From: Paenibacillus sp. FSL A5-0031
GTDB taxonomy: Bacteria; Bacillota; Bacilli; Paenibacillales; Paenibacillaceae
Assembly: GCF_001956295.1 (NCBI RefSeq)
Contig: NZ_MRTD01000005.1
Location: 124,001-188,000, forward strand
Direction: 5' to 3'
DNA length: 64,000 bases
A model generated the notes under the pieces. The model had not been told where the DNA came from. It worked only from the letters and a program-made list of their open reading frames with translations, and searched no databases. Both the position numbers and the translations under genes were made by a program. This document shows, in pieces, positions 35,684 through 45,018 of the stretch (within the stretch, counting starts at the first letter, position 1; each line of letters opens with the position of its first letter).

Positions 35684-37849
35684 ATGAAATCGCTTGTACT
35701 GGCAGAAAAACCGAGTGTGGCGAAGGAAATAGCCCGTGTACTCGGCTGCGGACAGAAACATAAAGGCTACATGGAAGGCCCTAAATATGTTGTAACTTGG
35801 GCGCTGGGACATTTGGTGACACTGGCTGAACCTGAGGATTACGATCCGAAATATAAAACTTGGAATTTGGAAGATTTACCGCTGCTTCCGCCAAAAATGA
35901 ACTTAAAAATTATGAAGGAAACATCACAGCAATATCGTACAGTAGCTCAGCTTTGTAAACGGCAAGATATCAGTGAGCTTATTATCGCTACGGATGCTGG
36001 CCGAGAAGGCGAGTTAGTCGCTCGTTGGATTATGGAGCTTGTTCATTGGCGCAAGCCGTTTAAGCGTCTTTGGATTTCATCTCAGACGGACAAAGCGATA
36101 AAGGACGGCTTCAACACCTTGAAGCCAGGCAAGGACTATAACAATTTGTATGCTTCGGCCGTTTGCCGAGCAGAAGCGGATTGGTTGATTGGATTAAACG
36201 TGACGAGAGCATTAACGACCAAATACAATGCACAGCTAGCAGCTGGACGCGTGCAAACGCCAACGCTTGCCATGCTGATGGAGCGGGAACAAGAAATACA
36301 ATCGTTTCAATCGCAGCCATATTGGAATGTGTCCGCTGATTTTGGCTCATTCTCTGCGCATTGGCGGGAGCAGGATGCACAGGATGGAAGAGTATGGAGC
36401 CGCGCTGATGCAGATGCGATCGCCGCTCGTATCAAGCAGGGAACTGCAAAGGTAAGCAAGCTTCGCACCTTGGAGAAATCGGAGCCGCATCCTCAGGCCT
36501 ATGACCTTACGGAGCTGCAGCGAGATGCCAATAAACGTCTGGGCTTCTCAGCCAAACAAACGTCCAACGTGCTTCAGAAGCTTTACGAGCAGCATAAGCT
36601 GGTTACGTATCCGCGTACAGATTCCAGATATTTGTCGAGCGATATGGTTCCAACCTTAAAGGGACGTTTAGAGAGCATCGCTGTTGGCCCCTACACACAG
36701 CTGGCTCGCAAGCTTGTCAGAATGCAGCTTCCGATAACGAAGCGGATTGTAGACGACAGTAAAGTAACAGATCATCATGCTATTATTCCTACAGAACAAT
36801 TCGTGAATTTGTCTGCTCTAAGCAATGATGAGCGCCGATTATACGATTTAATCGTAAAACGGTTTATTTCATTATTTTATGGACCTTATCGCTACGATGA
36901 GACGAGTGTCGTGCTTGCTGTAGGCAAGGATAATTTATATGCAAAAGGGAAGATCGAGAAAGAAAAGGGCTGGAAGGAAATTTATCAATCAGATGCTTAT
37001 TCTTCCGTTCAAGATGAGGACGACGACGACGGAGCGGGCTCAGGTCAAGGGAAGTCCGACGGACAGCCTGCTCAGCTGCTTCCACCGCTATCCATCGGAC
37101 AATCTCTCCCCGTAAAGCAGGAAAAGGTACGCGAGCTTCGCACAATGCCGCCAGCACGCTATACAGAAGCGACATTGCTTACTCGCATGGAGAAGCACAG
37201 TCTTGGAACACCGGCAACAAGAGCTGATATTATTGAAAAGCTGCTCGGAACAGATACGATAACTCGGACGCAAAACAAGCTGATGCCAACGGGTAAAGGA
37301 AAGCAGCTGATTGAACTTGTAGTAAACGAGCTTAGAAGTCCTGATTTAACAGCGAAGTGGGAGCAGGAGCTGGAGCGCATTGCGAAAGGTAAAGGCGACC
37401 CGGCTGCCTTTATGAAAAATGTCAGACAGCAGGCATCGAAATGGGTTTCTGAGGTTATTGCTGAGACGAAGGAATATAAACCGCATAATTTGACCCATTC
37501 ACGCTGTCCTGAATGCGAGAAGCCTTTGCTCGAAATTAACGGAAAACGAGGCAAATCGCTCGTCTGCTCAGATCGTGAATGCGGCTATCGCCGTTCAGCA
37601 GAGCCAATGCTCTCCAATAAGCGCTGCCCGCAATGCCATAAGAAAATGGAGATTAAAGACGGCAAAGCAGGGAAATTTGCACAATGCAAACCATGCAATG
37701 TCATCGAAATGCTTGGCGATAAGCAAAGCGGCAAAGTGAATCGCAAGCAAAACCAGAAACTGATTGAACAGTATAGCGACAATACGTCGATGTCCAATAG
37801 CTTGGCAGATAAGCTTAAGGCAGCACTTGAGAAACAATCAGGCAAATAA
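35684..37849 (+). CDS. topB: DNA topoisomerase III (type IA)
   Basis: A 721-residue type IA topoisomerase. The Toprim domain has the N-terminal Glu in VLAEKPSVAKEIA and DAGREGEL; the active-site Tyr is in VTYPRTDSRYL (about residue 310). An acidic insert EDDDDG near residue 450 precedes TRMEKHSLGTPATRADII. Two C-terminal zinc ribbons (CPEC...CSDREC and CPQC...CKPC) end the protein. It relaxes and decatenates DNA and acts with RecQ-like helicases. ATG at 35684 is the conserved start; the ribosome site is weak. Confidence 0.93.
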   Translation: MKSLVLAEKPSVAKEIARVLGCGQKHKGYMEGPKYVVTWALGHLVTLAEPEDYDPKYKTWNLEDLPLLPPKMNLKIMKETSQQYRTVAQLCKRQDISELIIATDAGREGELVARWIMELVHWRKPFKRLWISSQTDKAIKDGFNTLKPGKDYNNLYASAVCRAEADWLIGLNVTRALTTKYNAQLAAGRVQTPTLAMLMEREQEIQSFQSQPYWNVSADFGSFSAHWREQDAQDGRVWSRADADAIAARIKQGTAKVSKLRTLEKSEPHPQAYDLTELQRDANKRLGFSAKQTSNVLQKLYEQHKLVTYPRTDSRYLSSDMVPTLKGRLESIAVGPYTQLARKLVRMQLPITKRIVDDSKVTDHHAIIPTEQFVNLSALSNDERRLYDLIVKRFISLFYGPYRYDETSVVLAVGKDNLYAKGKIEKEKGWKEIYQSDAYSSVQDEDDDDGAGSGQGKSDGQPAQLLPPLSIGQSLPVKQEKVRELRTMPPARYTEATLLTRMEKHSLGTPATRADIIEKLLGTDTITRTQNKLMPTGKGKQLIELVVNELRSPDLTAKWEQELERIAKGKGDPAAFMKNVRQQASKWVSEVIAETKEYKPHNLTHSRCPECEKPLLEINGKRGKSLVCSDRECGYRRSAEPMLSNKRCPQCHKKMEIKDGKAGKFAQCKPCNVIEMLGDKQSGKVNRKQNQKLIEQYSDNTSMSNSLADKLKAALEKQSGK

Positions 37850-37856
37850 ATTAGAG

Positions 37857-37902
37857 AAAACCGGCAACCAACCCTTTAAGGGCTGCTTGCTGGTTTTTTT
37901 TT
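37857..37902 (+). terminator. Terminator of topB
   Basis: AAAACCGGCA (37857-37866) pairs with TGCTGGTTTT (37888-37897), followed by more T residues. Confidence 0.85.
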
Positions 37903-37924
37903 GTGAAAAAAAATAGAATGCCAC

Positions 37925-37981
37925 TTTACAAACCGACCGGCGGTCTGTATTATAAAGACATCAACAAACCGACCGACGGTC
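37925..37981 (+). promoter_or_regulatory. tetR-type promoter with two palindromic operators
   Basis: TTTACA (37925-37930), 17 bp, TATTAT (37948-37953) form a strong sigma-A promoter. The palindrome GACCGGCGGTC (37935-37945) fills the spacer and GACCGACGGTC (37971-37981) lies just downstream, 36 bp centre to centre. Both match the RACCGNCGGTY-type TetR operator and suggest autorepression. Confidence 0.8.
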
Positions 37982-38052
37982 TGCAATTGTTTTGTATAAA
38001 TTATCGTCGATTGCAACTCATATTAAACAATTAATAATAAAGGAGGCTGCTT

Positions 38053-38664
38053 ATGGTAGATTACACTGCAAATGCGAGCTATAAATTATTGTTGGAAACA
38101 GCAGAGCAGCTCATTCAGGAAAAAGGCTGCCGAAATACCACATTGCAGCAAATTATGCTTAGTACCGGATTGTCCAAAGGTGCCATCTATCATTATGTAA
38201 AAAGCAAAGAAGAGCTTTTTGGACTTATATTGGCTTCGCAAGTGGAGCTCATTAATGATTCCTTCCTGCTAACGATAGAGAAAAGCTGCAGTCTTGCAGC
38301 TCCATTGCTTGCTATTACTGAGGGGCTTGATCGGCTTCAGCAGAAGGATAGTGTGGCTAATCAAATCTTAACATATCTGCTTAGTCAGAAGGATAAGCCA
38401 GGTATTGCAAATGTGCTGCAGCAATTTCACGAGCGTTCAACAGCGACCTTGCTCGAGTGGATAGAAAGCGGACAAAAAGAGGGTCTCATTGCTCAAACCG
38501 TGGATGCGCGTAAAGCAGCAGAGCAAGGCGTAATGCTGTCATACGGCATGTGCGTTCGGAACATTATGTTAGCCGACACGCTTTCATCACCAGCTCGTGC
38601 ATTCGAGAAAGAAGATTTTTATCAATTTATGCTGCTCATATTACAAGACGGAACTTCTGAATAG
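38053..38664 (+). CDS. TetR-family repressor
   Basis: A 203-residue TetR regulator. The N-terminal helix-turn-helix is CRNTTLQQIMLSTGLSKGAI followed by YHYVKSKEELF (about 25-60). The remainder is the helical ligand-binding domain. AGGAGGC precedes the ATG. The two palindromes in its promoter are its probable binding sites. The downstream quinone-reductase gene is likely co-regulated, so the ligand may be a quinone or related electrophile (inference). Confidence 0.9.
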   Translation: MVDYTANASYKLLLETAEQLIQEKGCRNTTLQQIMLSTGLSKGAIYHYVKSKEELFGLILASQVELINDSFLLTIEKSCSLAAPLLAITEGLDRLQQKDSVANQILTYLLSQKDKPGIANVLQQFHERSTATLLEWIESGQKEGLIAQTVDARKAAEQGVMLSYGMCVRNIMLADTLSSPARAFEKEDFYQFMLLILQDGTSE

Positions 38665-38750
38665 TGTCAAAGAGAATCGCGACAAGGATAAGTACCGATG
38701 AGTAGATTTCTTACAATTATTTTAGTAACAGAAACGGTGGTGGAGCCAAA

Positions 38751-39338
38751 GTGAGCTCAAACAAAAAAATACTTATCATTCAAGGAAATCCCAACCCTAC
38801 CAGCTATTGCAGCTCTTTGGCCAAGGCTTATGCTGACGGCGCGGTGCAGGGCGGCGCAGAGGTTCGAATCATACTTCTGCATGAGCTAAGCTTTAATCCT
38901 AATCTTGCCTTCGGCTATGCGAAGCGTACAGAGCTTGAACCGGATTTGCTAGAAGCCCAAGCATCGATCAAGTGGGCGGATCATCTTGTCTTCATTTATC
39001 CGACTTGGTGGGGGACGCAGCCGGCTTTGCTCAAAGGTTTTTTGGATCGGGTGCTGCTGCCAGGCTTTGCTTTTAAATATCGCGAAGGCTCTATATTGTG
39101 GGATAAGCTGTTGTCTGGCAAAACAGCTCGCTTGATCGTTACACTGGATACGCCAGTATGGTACAACCGCTTTGTATACGGTCAGCCAGGGCATCGCGCA
39201 ATGAAGAATGCGACACTTCAATTTTGTGGAATTAAACCAGTACGGATTACGAATATTGGTCCAGTAAAAGGTTCTACGGATACGAAAAGAGGCAAATGGC
39301 TAGCGATTGTTGGTAAGCTTGGTAATAAAGGCTCCTAA
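38751..39338 (+). CDS. NAD(P)H quinone reductase-like flavoprotein (flavodoxin-like fold)
   Basis: A 195-residue member of the NQO1/KefF family: IIQGNPNPTSYCSSLA is the flavin phosphate loop, WADHLVFIYPTWWGTQPALLKG the central strand and loop, and GKTARLIVTLDTP the later strand. GTG start after GGTGGAG. Lies 86 bp downstream of the TetR gene with no terminator between, so probably one transcript. Likely reduces quinones or nitro-compounds by two electrons. Confidence 0.85.
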   Translation: MSSNKKILIIQGNPNPTSYCSSLAKAYADGAVQGGAEVRIILLHELSFNPNLAFGYAKRTELEPDLLEAQASIKWADHLVFIYPTWWGTQPALLKGFLDRVLLPGFAFKYREGSILWDKLLSGKTARLIVTLDTPVWYNRFVYGQPGHRAMKNATLQFCGIKPVRITNIGPVKGSTDTKRGKWLAIVGKLGNKGS

Positions 39339-39417
39339 CCTATGTCATTCATCCAAGAGAAAGATAGTGTTCTGTCATATGCTATGGATGAAGAGGTAGG
39401 AAAGGGGATAGATTTCA

Positions 39418-40089
39418 TTGGGTGATAATCAGGGTAGGCAATTAGCTAGCAAATGGGCTAAGACGGCAATACTGCTTTCTCATTCCAGCATCGCACCGCA
39501 TATTCCTCCAACTAGGAGATTTACGGCCAATAACCTCAGAAGCATGTTGGATACACATCAAATGGTTGTTGTTAAGCCAGTAGTCGGTGCTGGCGGACAC
39601 GGCGTTATTAAGGTTACGCGAGACGGCGATGGGTATACCTATACTTATTATTCGCAGACGAAACGATTCGCTAGTTTTGCGGCTTTAGTAGGATCGCTTA
39701 ACAATCAACGTAAAGGCCGTGCTTATATTATTCAAAAAGGGATATATTTAGCCACGGTGGACGGTAGGCCTATTGATTACCGAGTAAAATATGTGAAGAC
39801 GGATAGCGGCTGGGTCTATCGTGCAATTGTAGGGCGAATTGCTAGAAAAGGGCTGTTCGTAACTAATTTATGCCGAGGCGGCACATTGGTTTCAGCAGCA
39901 GACGGGATTAGCAGATCCCTATCTTCAGCACAGGTAGGGGAAAAGAAGCGGAAGATGCGTGAGCTTACCGTATTATCGACAAATGTGCTTGAAGCCAAAT
40001 ACCCCGGAATTGGCCAGCTAGGGTTTGATTACGGCATCGATAAACAAGGTAAAATATGGATATTTGAAGTGAATACTAGGCCGCAATAA
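39418..40089 (+). CDS. YheC/YheD-type ATP-grasp protein (spore-coat-associated family)
   Basis: A 223-residue protein from a TTG start after GGAAAGGGGATAG. MVVVKPVVGAGGHGVIKV is the ATP-grasp nucleotide loop, YIIQKGIYLATVDGRPIDYRV the central strand pair, and GFDYGIDKQGKIWIFEVNTRPQ holds the metal-binding Glu and Asn. The family (YheC/D in Bacillus) is linked to the spore coat. It ends right after the EVNTRP motif and is shorter than YheC, which has an N-terminal extension, so this is a compact member. Confidence 0.8.
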   Translation: MGDNQGRQLASKWAKTAILLSHSSIAPHIPPTRRFTANNLRSMLDTHQMVVVKPVVGAGGHGVIKVTRDGDGYTYTYYSQTKRFASFAALVGSLNNQRKGRAYIIQKGIYLATVDGRPIDYRVKYVKTDSGWVYRAIVGRIARKGLFVTNLCRGGTLVSAADGISRSLSSAQVGEKKRKMRELTVLSTNVLEAKYPGIGQLGFDYGIDKQGKIWIFEVNTRPQ

Positions 40090-40098
40090 CGGGCAAAC

Positions 40099-40146
40099 AA
40101 AAGGATGCGTAGAAGTGGAAATCACTTCTTAGCATCCTTTTGTTCA
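40099..40146 (+). terminator. Terminator of the ATP-grasp gene
   Basis: AAAAGGATGC (40099-40108) pairs with GCATCCTTTT (40132-40141), with an inner AGAAGTG/CACTTCT arm. Confidence 0.8.
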
Positions 40147-40181
40147 ATAGAAGAAAGAAGATCATTTTCTCATCCTTATCT

Positions 40182-40240
40182 TATTTTTCTCCGTCAAAGC
40201 GGCTTCAGCATCCAGAGGGCGCCGAAGCCGTTTTTGCTTG
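40182..40240 (+). repeat. Intergenic repeat element, copy A (core only)
   Basis: A 59-bp core shared with copies at 46249, 51303 and 51402: TTTCTCCGTC, a hairpin (CGGCTTC...GAAGCCG here) and a TTTTTGCTTG tail. The first 40 bp of the full 99-bp unit are degenerate. It lies between the convergent ATP-grasp and GbsR genes. Confidence 0.8.
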
Positions 40241-40249
40241 ATTCATAGG

Positions 40250-40816
40250 CTAGAGATCGGCCTTGGTCTCATTTTGACGAAAAAACTCTCCGTTACGAAG
40301 CCCATCGACGAATTGCTGAAGCCAGCTGTAATACTCAATCCCATGTCGCAGTTTGTTCAAGTCCTTTAGGCATAGGAGCCGCTCCTCAGCCTCCGTATCA
40401 ATATCTAAGATGATTTCAGATAACGGAGGTATAACCTCATTTATTGCCCCGAGCATGACATCGATCTCGCGCTGCAGCTTAGCAGCAAAGAAGTTTTGGA
40501 AGGCTTGGAAAAAGTCAGTCTCCGCTACATATAAGTCTTTTCGTTCCAGTTTTTCATCCAATTTCATTATCATCTTTGAATCCATCAAGGATCGAACGGC
40601 ATAGCTCATATTGCTTTTGCTCATATTCATTTGCTGTTTCATTTCTTCAAGTGTCATCGGTTTATCTTCAAAAAACATGATGCCGTAAAGCTGCCCGAAT
40701 GAATAATTAGCACCATATAAATCCATCGTCTGGGCAATAGCGTCTATTATTTTTCCTCTTATTTGCTCCTGAGTCGTGGGCAAACTATTCTGATCGCTGG
40801 TGGAAGCTCTTTTCAC
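40250..40816 (-). CDS. GbsR-family (MarR-like) transcriptional regulator
   Basis: A 188-residue winged-helix regulator. GANYSFGQLYGIMFFEDKPMT and LEEMKQQMNMSKSNMSYAVRSL match the GbsR/OpuAR family, whose best-known member senses choline and represses glycine-betaine synthesis genes in B. subtilis. GTG start after GTAGGTGA. Divergent from the importer operon at 41002, with palindromes in between; a choline- or osmo-related ligand is an inference. Confidence 0.85.
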   Translation of the reverse strand: MKRASTSDQNSLPTTQEQIRGKIIDAIAQTMDLYGANYSFGQLYGIMFFEDKPMTLEEMKQQMNMSKSNMSYAVRSLMDSKMIMKLDEKLERKDLYVAETDFFQAFQNFFAAKLQREIDVMLGAINEVIPPLSEIILDIDTEAEERLLCLKDLNKLRHGIEYYSWLQQFVDGLRNGEFFRQNETKADL

Positions 40817-40871
40817 AACATCACCTACAAGATTAAGATTTTATGATTCATTATACAGCAACAATATTAGT

Positions 40872-40938
40872 TGAAAGTGAATCTTTCAGGAAAACAACTC
40901 TTTTACAAGATCTTTATCAGACGTTAACGTTCAGATAA
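40872..40938. promoter_or_regulatory. Two palindromes in the gbsR-importer divergent region
   Basis: TGAAAG-TGAAT-CTTTCA (40872-40888) and a 25-bp imperfect palindrome centred on the perfect ACGTTAACGT (40914-40938, flanks TTATCAG/TCAGATAA) lie between the divergent starts. A -10 TACAAT is at 40961-40966 without a good -35. Candidate operators for the GbsR-type protein. Confidence 0.45.
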
Positions 40939-41001
40939 TGTGGCTGTTCTAAACTGAGTGTACAATAATTTTTGAACAATAGAGGTGAAAACGAGTTATT
41001 A

Positions 41002-41934
41002 ATGATAATTATAGCAAACATTAAGAAAAAATTGTACGATAAACAGGAGATGATAAAACGCGATATGGCTAAGGAATGGAAGGCTCTATTGTTCACGCTG
41101 CCGGCTATGATTCCATTGATTGTATTTTGGTTGATCCCGCTGGGAACTATTTTTTATTTGAGCTTTACGGATTGGGATTTTATGAGTCCCGTTAAAACAT
41201 TTGTAGGTTTTGAAAACTATATTTATTTGTTCAATAATTCAGCATTCTATCAATCCCTTGGCGTAACCCTCCTCTTTTGCCTTGGAAGTGTGCTTCCGGT
41301 GATGGCTTTTGGACTTGCGCTTGCGTTGTTGCTAAACCGGAAGATGAAGGGCTCGGTTATTTACCGGACGTTATTGTTCTCTCCTTGGGTTACACCAACG
41401 GTTGCTGTATCTATTGTATGGTCTTGGATATTCGAACCTAAGGTAGGAATGGCCAATACGGTGCTGAGATGGTTCGGCTTTGACGGAATTGGCTGGCTTC
41501 AAGATACGAGATGGGCGCTTGCAGGGGTGCTGATCGTTACCATCTGGAAGCTGATGGGCTGGTCGATGGTGTTTTTCTTAGTCGCCTTGCAAAATTTGCC
41601 GCGAGAGCTATTGCAGGCTGGAGAGCTGGACGGGGCGGGAAGATGGAGCAAGCTTCGATATATTACGATTCCGCTCATATCGCCAACGACTTTTTTTCTT
41701 TTTATTGTACAAACGATATCGGCGCTGCAAGCTTATGACCAAATTAACGTGTTAACGCAGGGTGGCCCGGCCGGTTCAACAAGAACGCTTCTATATATGT
41801 ATTATCAATCGGCTTTTGAGTCGTTTGATATCGGGGAAGCTTCCTCTGTGGCGGTTGTGCTCGTAGCTATCTGTATGGTGCTGTCGATCGTATCCTTTGC
41901 CATCAGCCGTAAAACCGTTCATTACAGCTCATAA
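41002..41934 (+). CDS. ABC transporter permease (UgpA class)
   Basis: About 310 residues with six membrane helices; EAA loop ELLQAGELDGAGRWSKLRYI (around 205-225). The start at ATG 41002 is chosen over TTG 40972 because AGAGGTGA lies between them. First gene of a six-gene run. With the next permease and the UgpB-like binding protein it makes an importer that lacks its own ATPase. Confidence 0.88.
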   Translation: MIIIANIKKKLYDKQEMIKRDMAKEWKALLFTLPAMIPLIVFWLIPLGTIFYLSFTDWDFMSPVKTFVGFENYIYLFNNSAFYQSLGVTLLFCLGSVLPVMAFGLALALLLNRKMKGSVIYRTLLFSPWVTPTVAVSIVWSWIFEPKVGMANTVLRWFGFDGIGWLQDTRWALAGVLIVTIWKLMGWSMVFFLVALQNLPRELLQAGELDGAGRWSKLRYITIPLISPTTFFLFIVQTISALQAYDQINVLTQGGPAGSTRTLLYMYYQSAFESFDIGEASSVAVVLVAICMVLSIVSFAISRKTVHYSS

Positions 41935-41966
41935 TCGTCAACCGCATGGGGAGGAGAAAGATTGTT

Positions 41967-42809
41967 ATGCAAGCTCAAAATGTTTTTCGACGTACGATCA
42001 GGCATTTGCTATTGCTGCTCTTCAGTGCCGTTATGGCCTTTCCATTCTATTGGATGATTACAAGCGCGCTCAAAACAAATGATGAAATATGGCAATTCCC
42101 GCCCACCTTTTGGCCAAGTTCTCCTCAGTGGAGCAATTTTTTGGCGGCTTGGCTAGAAGCGCCTTTCTGGCGGTATTTAACGAATAGCATTCTCGTAGCT
42201 TCAGTTATTGTTCTGCTGCAGGCACTGAATTCTGCAATGATGGCTTATGCTTTGACGCATATGCGATTTCGTTTGAAGAAAGCCATCACTGCAATCATAA
42301 TGCTTGGTTATATGATTCCTAGCACAGCGGTTTACTTGCCGAGCTATATGATTTTGGCCAAGCTCCACCTGCTCGATTCCTATGCTGGCCTCATTTTATC
42401 CAACTGCGTCAGCGTCTTTTCCATTTTTTTGATCAGACAAGCTTTTTTACAGGTGTCGCATGAACTGGTAGAAGCAGGACAAATCGATGGTGCGTCATCA
42501 ATGCGGATTTTATGGTCGATTCTTATTCCGGTGACGCGTTCCTCCTTCATTGTGCTCGCTCTTATTACGTTCATTGAACATTATAATAACTATTTTTGGC
42601 CGATGCTGATCACGAAAAATCCGAATCTGCAGCTAGTCTCGGCCGGCCTTAGAAGCTTCTTTGTGGAAGGAGGAGCCTATGGCTTGAAGTGGCCGCTTAT
42701 TATGGCGGCAAGTTCCTTTACGATTATCCCGCTGCTTGTGCTGTTTCTTTTTGCGCAGAAGACGATTATGAAAAGCTTCAATATGTCAGTTGGCGTGAAC
42801 AAAGGGTAG
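41967..42809 (+). CDS. ABC transporter permease (UgpE class)
   Basis: A 280-residue permease with six membrane helices and the EAA loop ELVEAGQIDGASSMRILWSI (about 175-195). AGGAG lies about 10 nt before the ATG at 41967; the in-frame ATG at 41946 precedes the site. Partner of the preceding permease. Confidence 0.88.
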   Translation: MQAQNVFRRTIRHLLLLLFSAVMAFPFYWMITSALKTNDEIWQFPPTFWPSSPQWSNFLAAWLEAPFWRYLTNSILVASVIVLLQALNSAMMAYALTHMRFRLKKAITAIIMLGYMIPSTAVYLPSYMILAKLHLLDSYAGLILSNCVSVFSIFLIRQAFLQVSHELVEAGQIDGASSMRILWSILIPVTRSSFIVLALITFIEHYNNYFWPMLITKNPNLQLVSAGLRSFFVEGGAYGLKWPLIMAASSFTIIPLLVLFLFAQKTIMKSFNMSVGVNKG

Positions 42810-42862
42810 AAAATAGGCATTGCTTGTTGTTTTATACAAATCGAGTGGAGGAATCAATTACA

Positions 42863-44209
42863 ATGTTGAAAATGAAGCAAGGTTTAGCTCTGATGATGGT
42901 AACCAGTTTTGCGGTACTGGCAGCATGTGGACAAACAGCAGGAAATACGAAAACGAATAATGGAGCTACTGTAGATCCAACCAATGAGGCAAGCGAAGCA
43001 CCTGCTCCTAAAGAGCCAGTTACGATTGAGTTCTGGTATGGGCTTGGCGGCAAGCTTGGCGAAACGATGAAGGAAAAAATCGACTTATTCAACAACTCGC
43101 AGCAGGAGGTAATCGTGAAAGGCATTGCCCAAGCGGATTACTCCGAAACCGAGCAGAAGCTTCAAGCTGCGATTGCAGCGAAGCAAGCGCCTGCTGCCGT
43201 TCTTTCCTCTAATATGAACTGGGCAAAAAAAGGGTTATTCGCTGACATGAGCGAATTAATTGGTGCTGACTCTTCTTTCAATAAAGAAGACTTTGTACAA
43301 ACCTTTCTTGAGCAAGGACAGCTGGACGGCAAACAATATTTCCTTCCGATGTATGGCACGACGCAGGTCATGTATTATCGCAAGGACGCACTTGAGAAGA
43401 GCGGACTTACAACTGAAGATTTTAAGACATGGGAAAGCCTAGCTGCTTCGGCATCGAAGATGGCGGTTAAAGCGAATGGAAAAACAAGCTTCTACGGCTG
43501 GGAGCCGATGTGGGGCATGGAAAATATGATGGATGCAGTATTAGGCAAAGGCGGATCTGTTCTAAGTGATGATGGCAAAACCGTGTTGATTGACTCTCCG
43601 GAATGGGTTGAGACATGGGAGATGTTCCGCAAATGGATTCATGAAGATAAAGTGATGACGATCCACTCCGGCGGCCAAGGGTGGGAATATTGGTACAAAA
43701 CGATCGACGATGTTATGAAGGGACAAGCTGCAGGCTATACGGGCTCAAGCGGCGATCAAGGTGATCTTGATTTCAATATCGTTGGGGCAATGGAGCAACC
43801 GGGCTGGGACGGCATAGGTGCAGGCAAACCTGTTGCAAGTGCAATTATGGCAGGCATTCCAGCTGGCGTTAGTGAAGAACAAAAAGAGGCGGCATACAAA
43901 TGGCTTACGTTCTTCTCTGAAACGAAAAATACCGCATCATGGTCGATTGGTACGGGCTATATCGCAGTTCGCTCATCCGCACTTGAGGACGAGGAATACA
44001 AAGCATTCAGCGAGAAAAACCCTCAAATTAAAGTGCCGCTTATGCAAGCAGCTCATGCATCTGCGCCATTCCAGGACCCGACAGGCGGCAAAATAAACGA
44101 TGCGCTTAAAATTGCAGCTGATAAAGTGCAAATCGGGAATGTTTCTGCTGAGAAAGCGCTCAAGGAAGCGAAGGAAGCAGCACAGAAGGAGCTCGACAGA
44201 TTAAAATAG
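42863..44209 (+). CDS. UgpB-like substrate-binding lipoprotein
   Basis: A 448-residue binding protein. The lipoprotein signal ends VLAACGQ (Cys near residue 22) and a Thr/Asn/Glu-rich linker follows. The mature sequence resembles UgpB in several places: TIEFWYGLGGKLGETM at the start, WGMEN mid-protein, ASWSIGTGYIAVRSSAL and FSEKNPQ near the end, where UgpB has EWHQKTGYLPI and FYEKNP. UgpB binds glycerol-3-phosphate and glycerophosphocholine. GGAGG precedes the ATG at 42863. Ligand assignment is by similarity seen by eye. Confidence 0.82.
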   Translation: MLKMKQGLALMMVTSFAVLAACGQTAGNTKTNNGATVDPTNEASEAPAPKEPVTIEFWYGLGGKLGETMKEKIDLFNNSQQEVIVKGIAQADYSETEQKLQAAIAAKQAPAAVLSSNMNWAKKGLFADMSELIGADSSFNKEDFVQTFLEQGQLDGKQYFLPMYGTTQVMYYRKDALEKSGLTTEDFKTWESLAASASKMAVKANGKTSFYGWEPMWGMENMMDAVLGKGGSVLSDDGKTVLIDSPEWVETWEMFRKWIHEDKVMTIHSGGQGWEYWYKTIDDVMKGQAAGYTGSSGDQGDLDFNIVGAMEQPGWDGIGAGKPVASAIMAGIPAGVSEEQKEAAYKWLTFFSETKNTASWSIGTGYIAVRSSALEDEEYKAFSEKNPQIKVPLMQAAHASAPFQDPTGGKINDALKIAADKVQIGNVSAEKALKEAKEAAQKELDRLK

Positions 44210-44223
44210 GAGGAATGGCGAAT

Positions 44224-45018
44224 ATGCCTGACTTAATAATAAATAATCGAGCATACAAGGTGTCAGGCATCTTGTTTGACAAGGATGGTACGCTGCTGGA
44301 TTTCATCGGGATGTGGGGTAGCTGGAGCGAGTTCATATTCATTGAGCTAAAGAATCAGTTAGAGCACCGTGGAATTCCCTTTCAGCTTGACCTGATTCCT
44401 AGCCTTTGGGGCACGAAACATGATGCTGACAACAAGATCATCGATTATGATCGAAATGGCCCGCTTGCTATGGGCACGATGAATGACTTGTATGCAGTGA
44501 TTGCTTGGCAGTTGTACAGCCAGGGCGTATCGTGGGCCGAAGCGATGGAGCTTGTTCAGCATTGCAAGAAGCAAGCGGATATTGAGCTGGAGCTCTCGCG
44601 CCCAGCTCTCCCGCTGCCTGGAAGCATTGATTTTCTGGATAGCTGCAGAGAGCATGGCATTAGGCTTGGCGTTGTCACTGCTGATGAAACGGAGGCTGCA
44701 AATAAACATTTGGAGTGGCTTGGAATTCGCAATTATTTTGATGTCGTAATCGGCACTGATTTGGCTCAGCGAGGCAAGCCGTTTCCGGATATGATGCAGC
44801 TGGCCTGCCAGAAGCTTGGAATTGATTGTTCGGAGGCTGCGATTATAGGCGACACTAATGGAGATATGCGGATGGGACTTGCGTCTGGAGCTTGTGTAAA
44901 AGTTGGTATCGCAGATGTTGCCGACGGCTCTCGCGTCCACAAGGCGCTTCCTAATGCAGATGAAGTTATTGCTTCTTATAGCGAACTAACGATTAGGAGA
45001 CGAGTGAATGAAGAGTGA
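44224..45018 (+). CDS. HAD-superfamily phosphatase
   Basis: A 264-residue HAD hydrolase. Motif I is ILFDKDGTLLDF (nucleophile Asp), motif II LGVVTADE, motif III Lys in RGKPFPD and motif IV IIGDTNGDM. It has a helical C1 cap between motifs I and II. AGGAGGA lies 10 nt before the ATG at 44224. Its 3' end overlaps the SMR gene by 11 bp. In this operon it could remove phosphate from glycerol-3-phosphate or a related product (inference). Confidence 0.85.
   Translation: MPDLIINNRAYKVSGILFDKDGTLLDFIGMWGSWSEFIFIELKNQLEHRGIPFQLDLIPSLWGTKHDADNKIIDYDRNGPLAMGTMNDLYAVIAWQLYSQGVSWAEAMELVQHCKKQADIELELSRPALPLPGSIDFLDSCREHGIRLGVVTADETEAANKHLEWLGIRNYFDVVIGTDLAQRGKPFPDMMQLACQKLGIDCSEAAIIGDTNGDMRMGLASGACVKVGIADVADGSRVHKALPNADEVIASYSELTIRRRVNEE

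Noticed and set aside
44359..44940. 193-codon frame antisense to the HAD phosphatase gene
   Set aside because: Opposite strand of a gene with all HAD motifs; low-complexity composition and no start signal.
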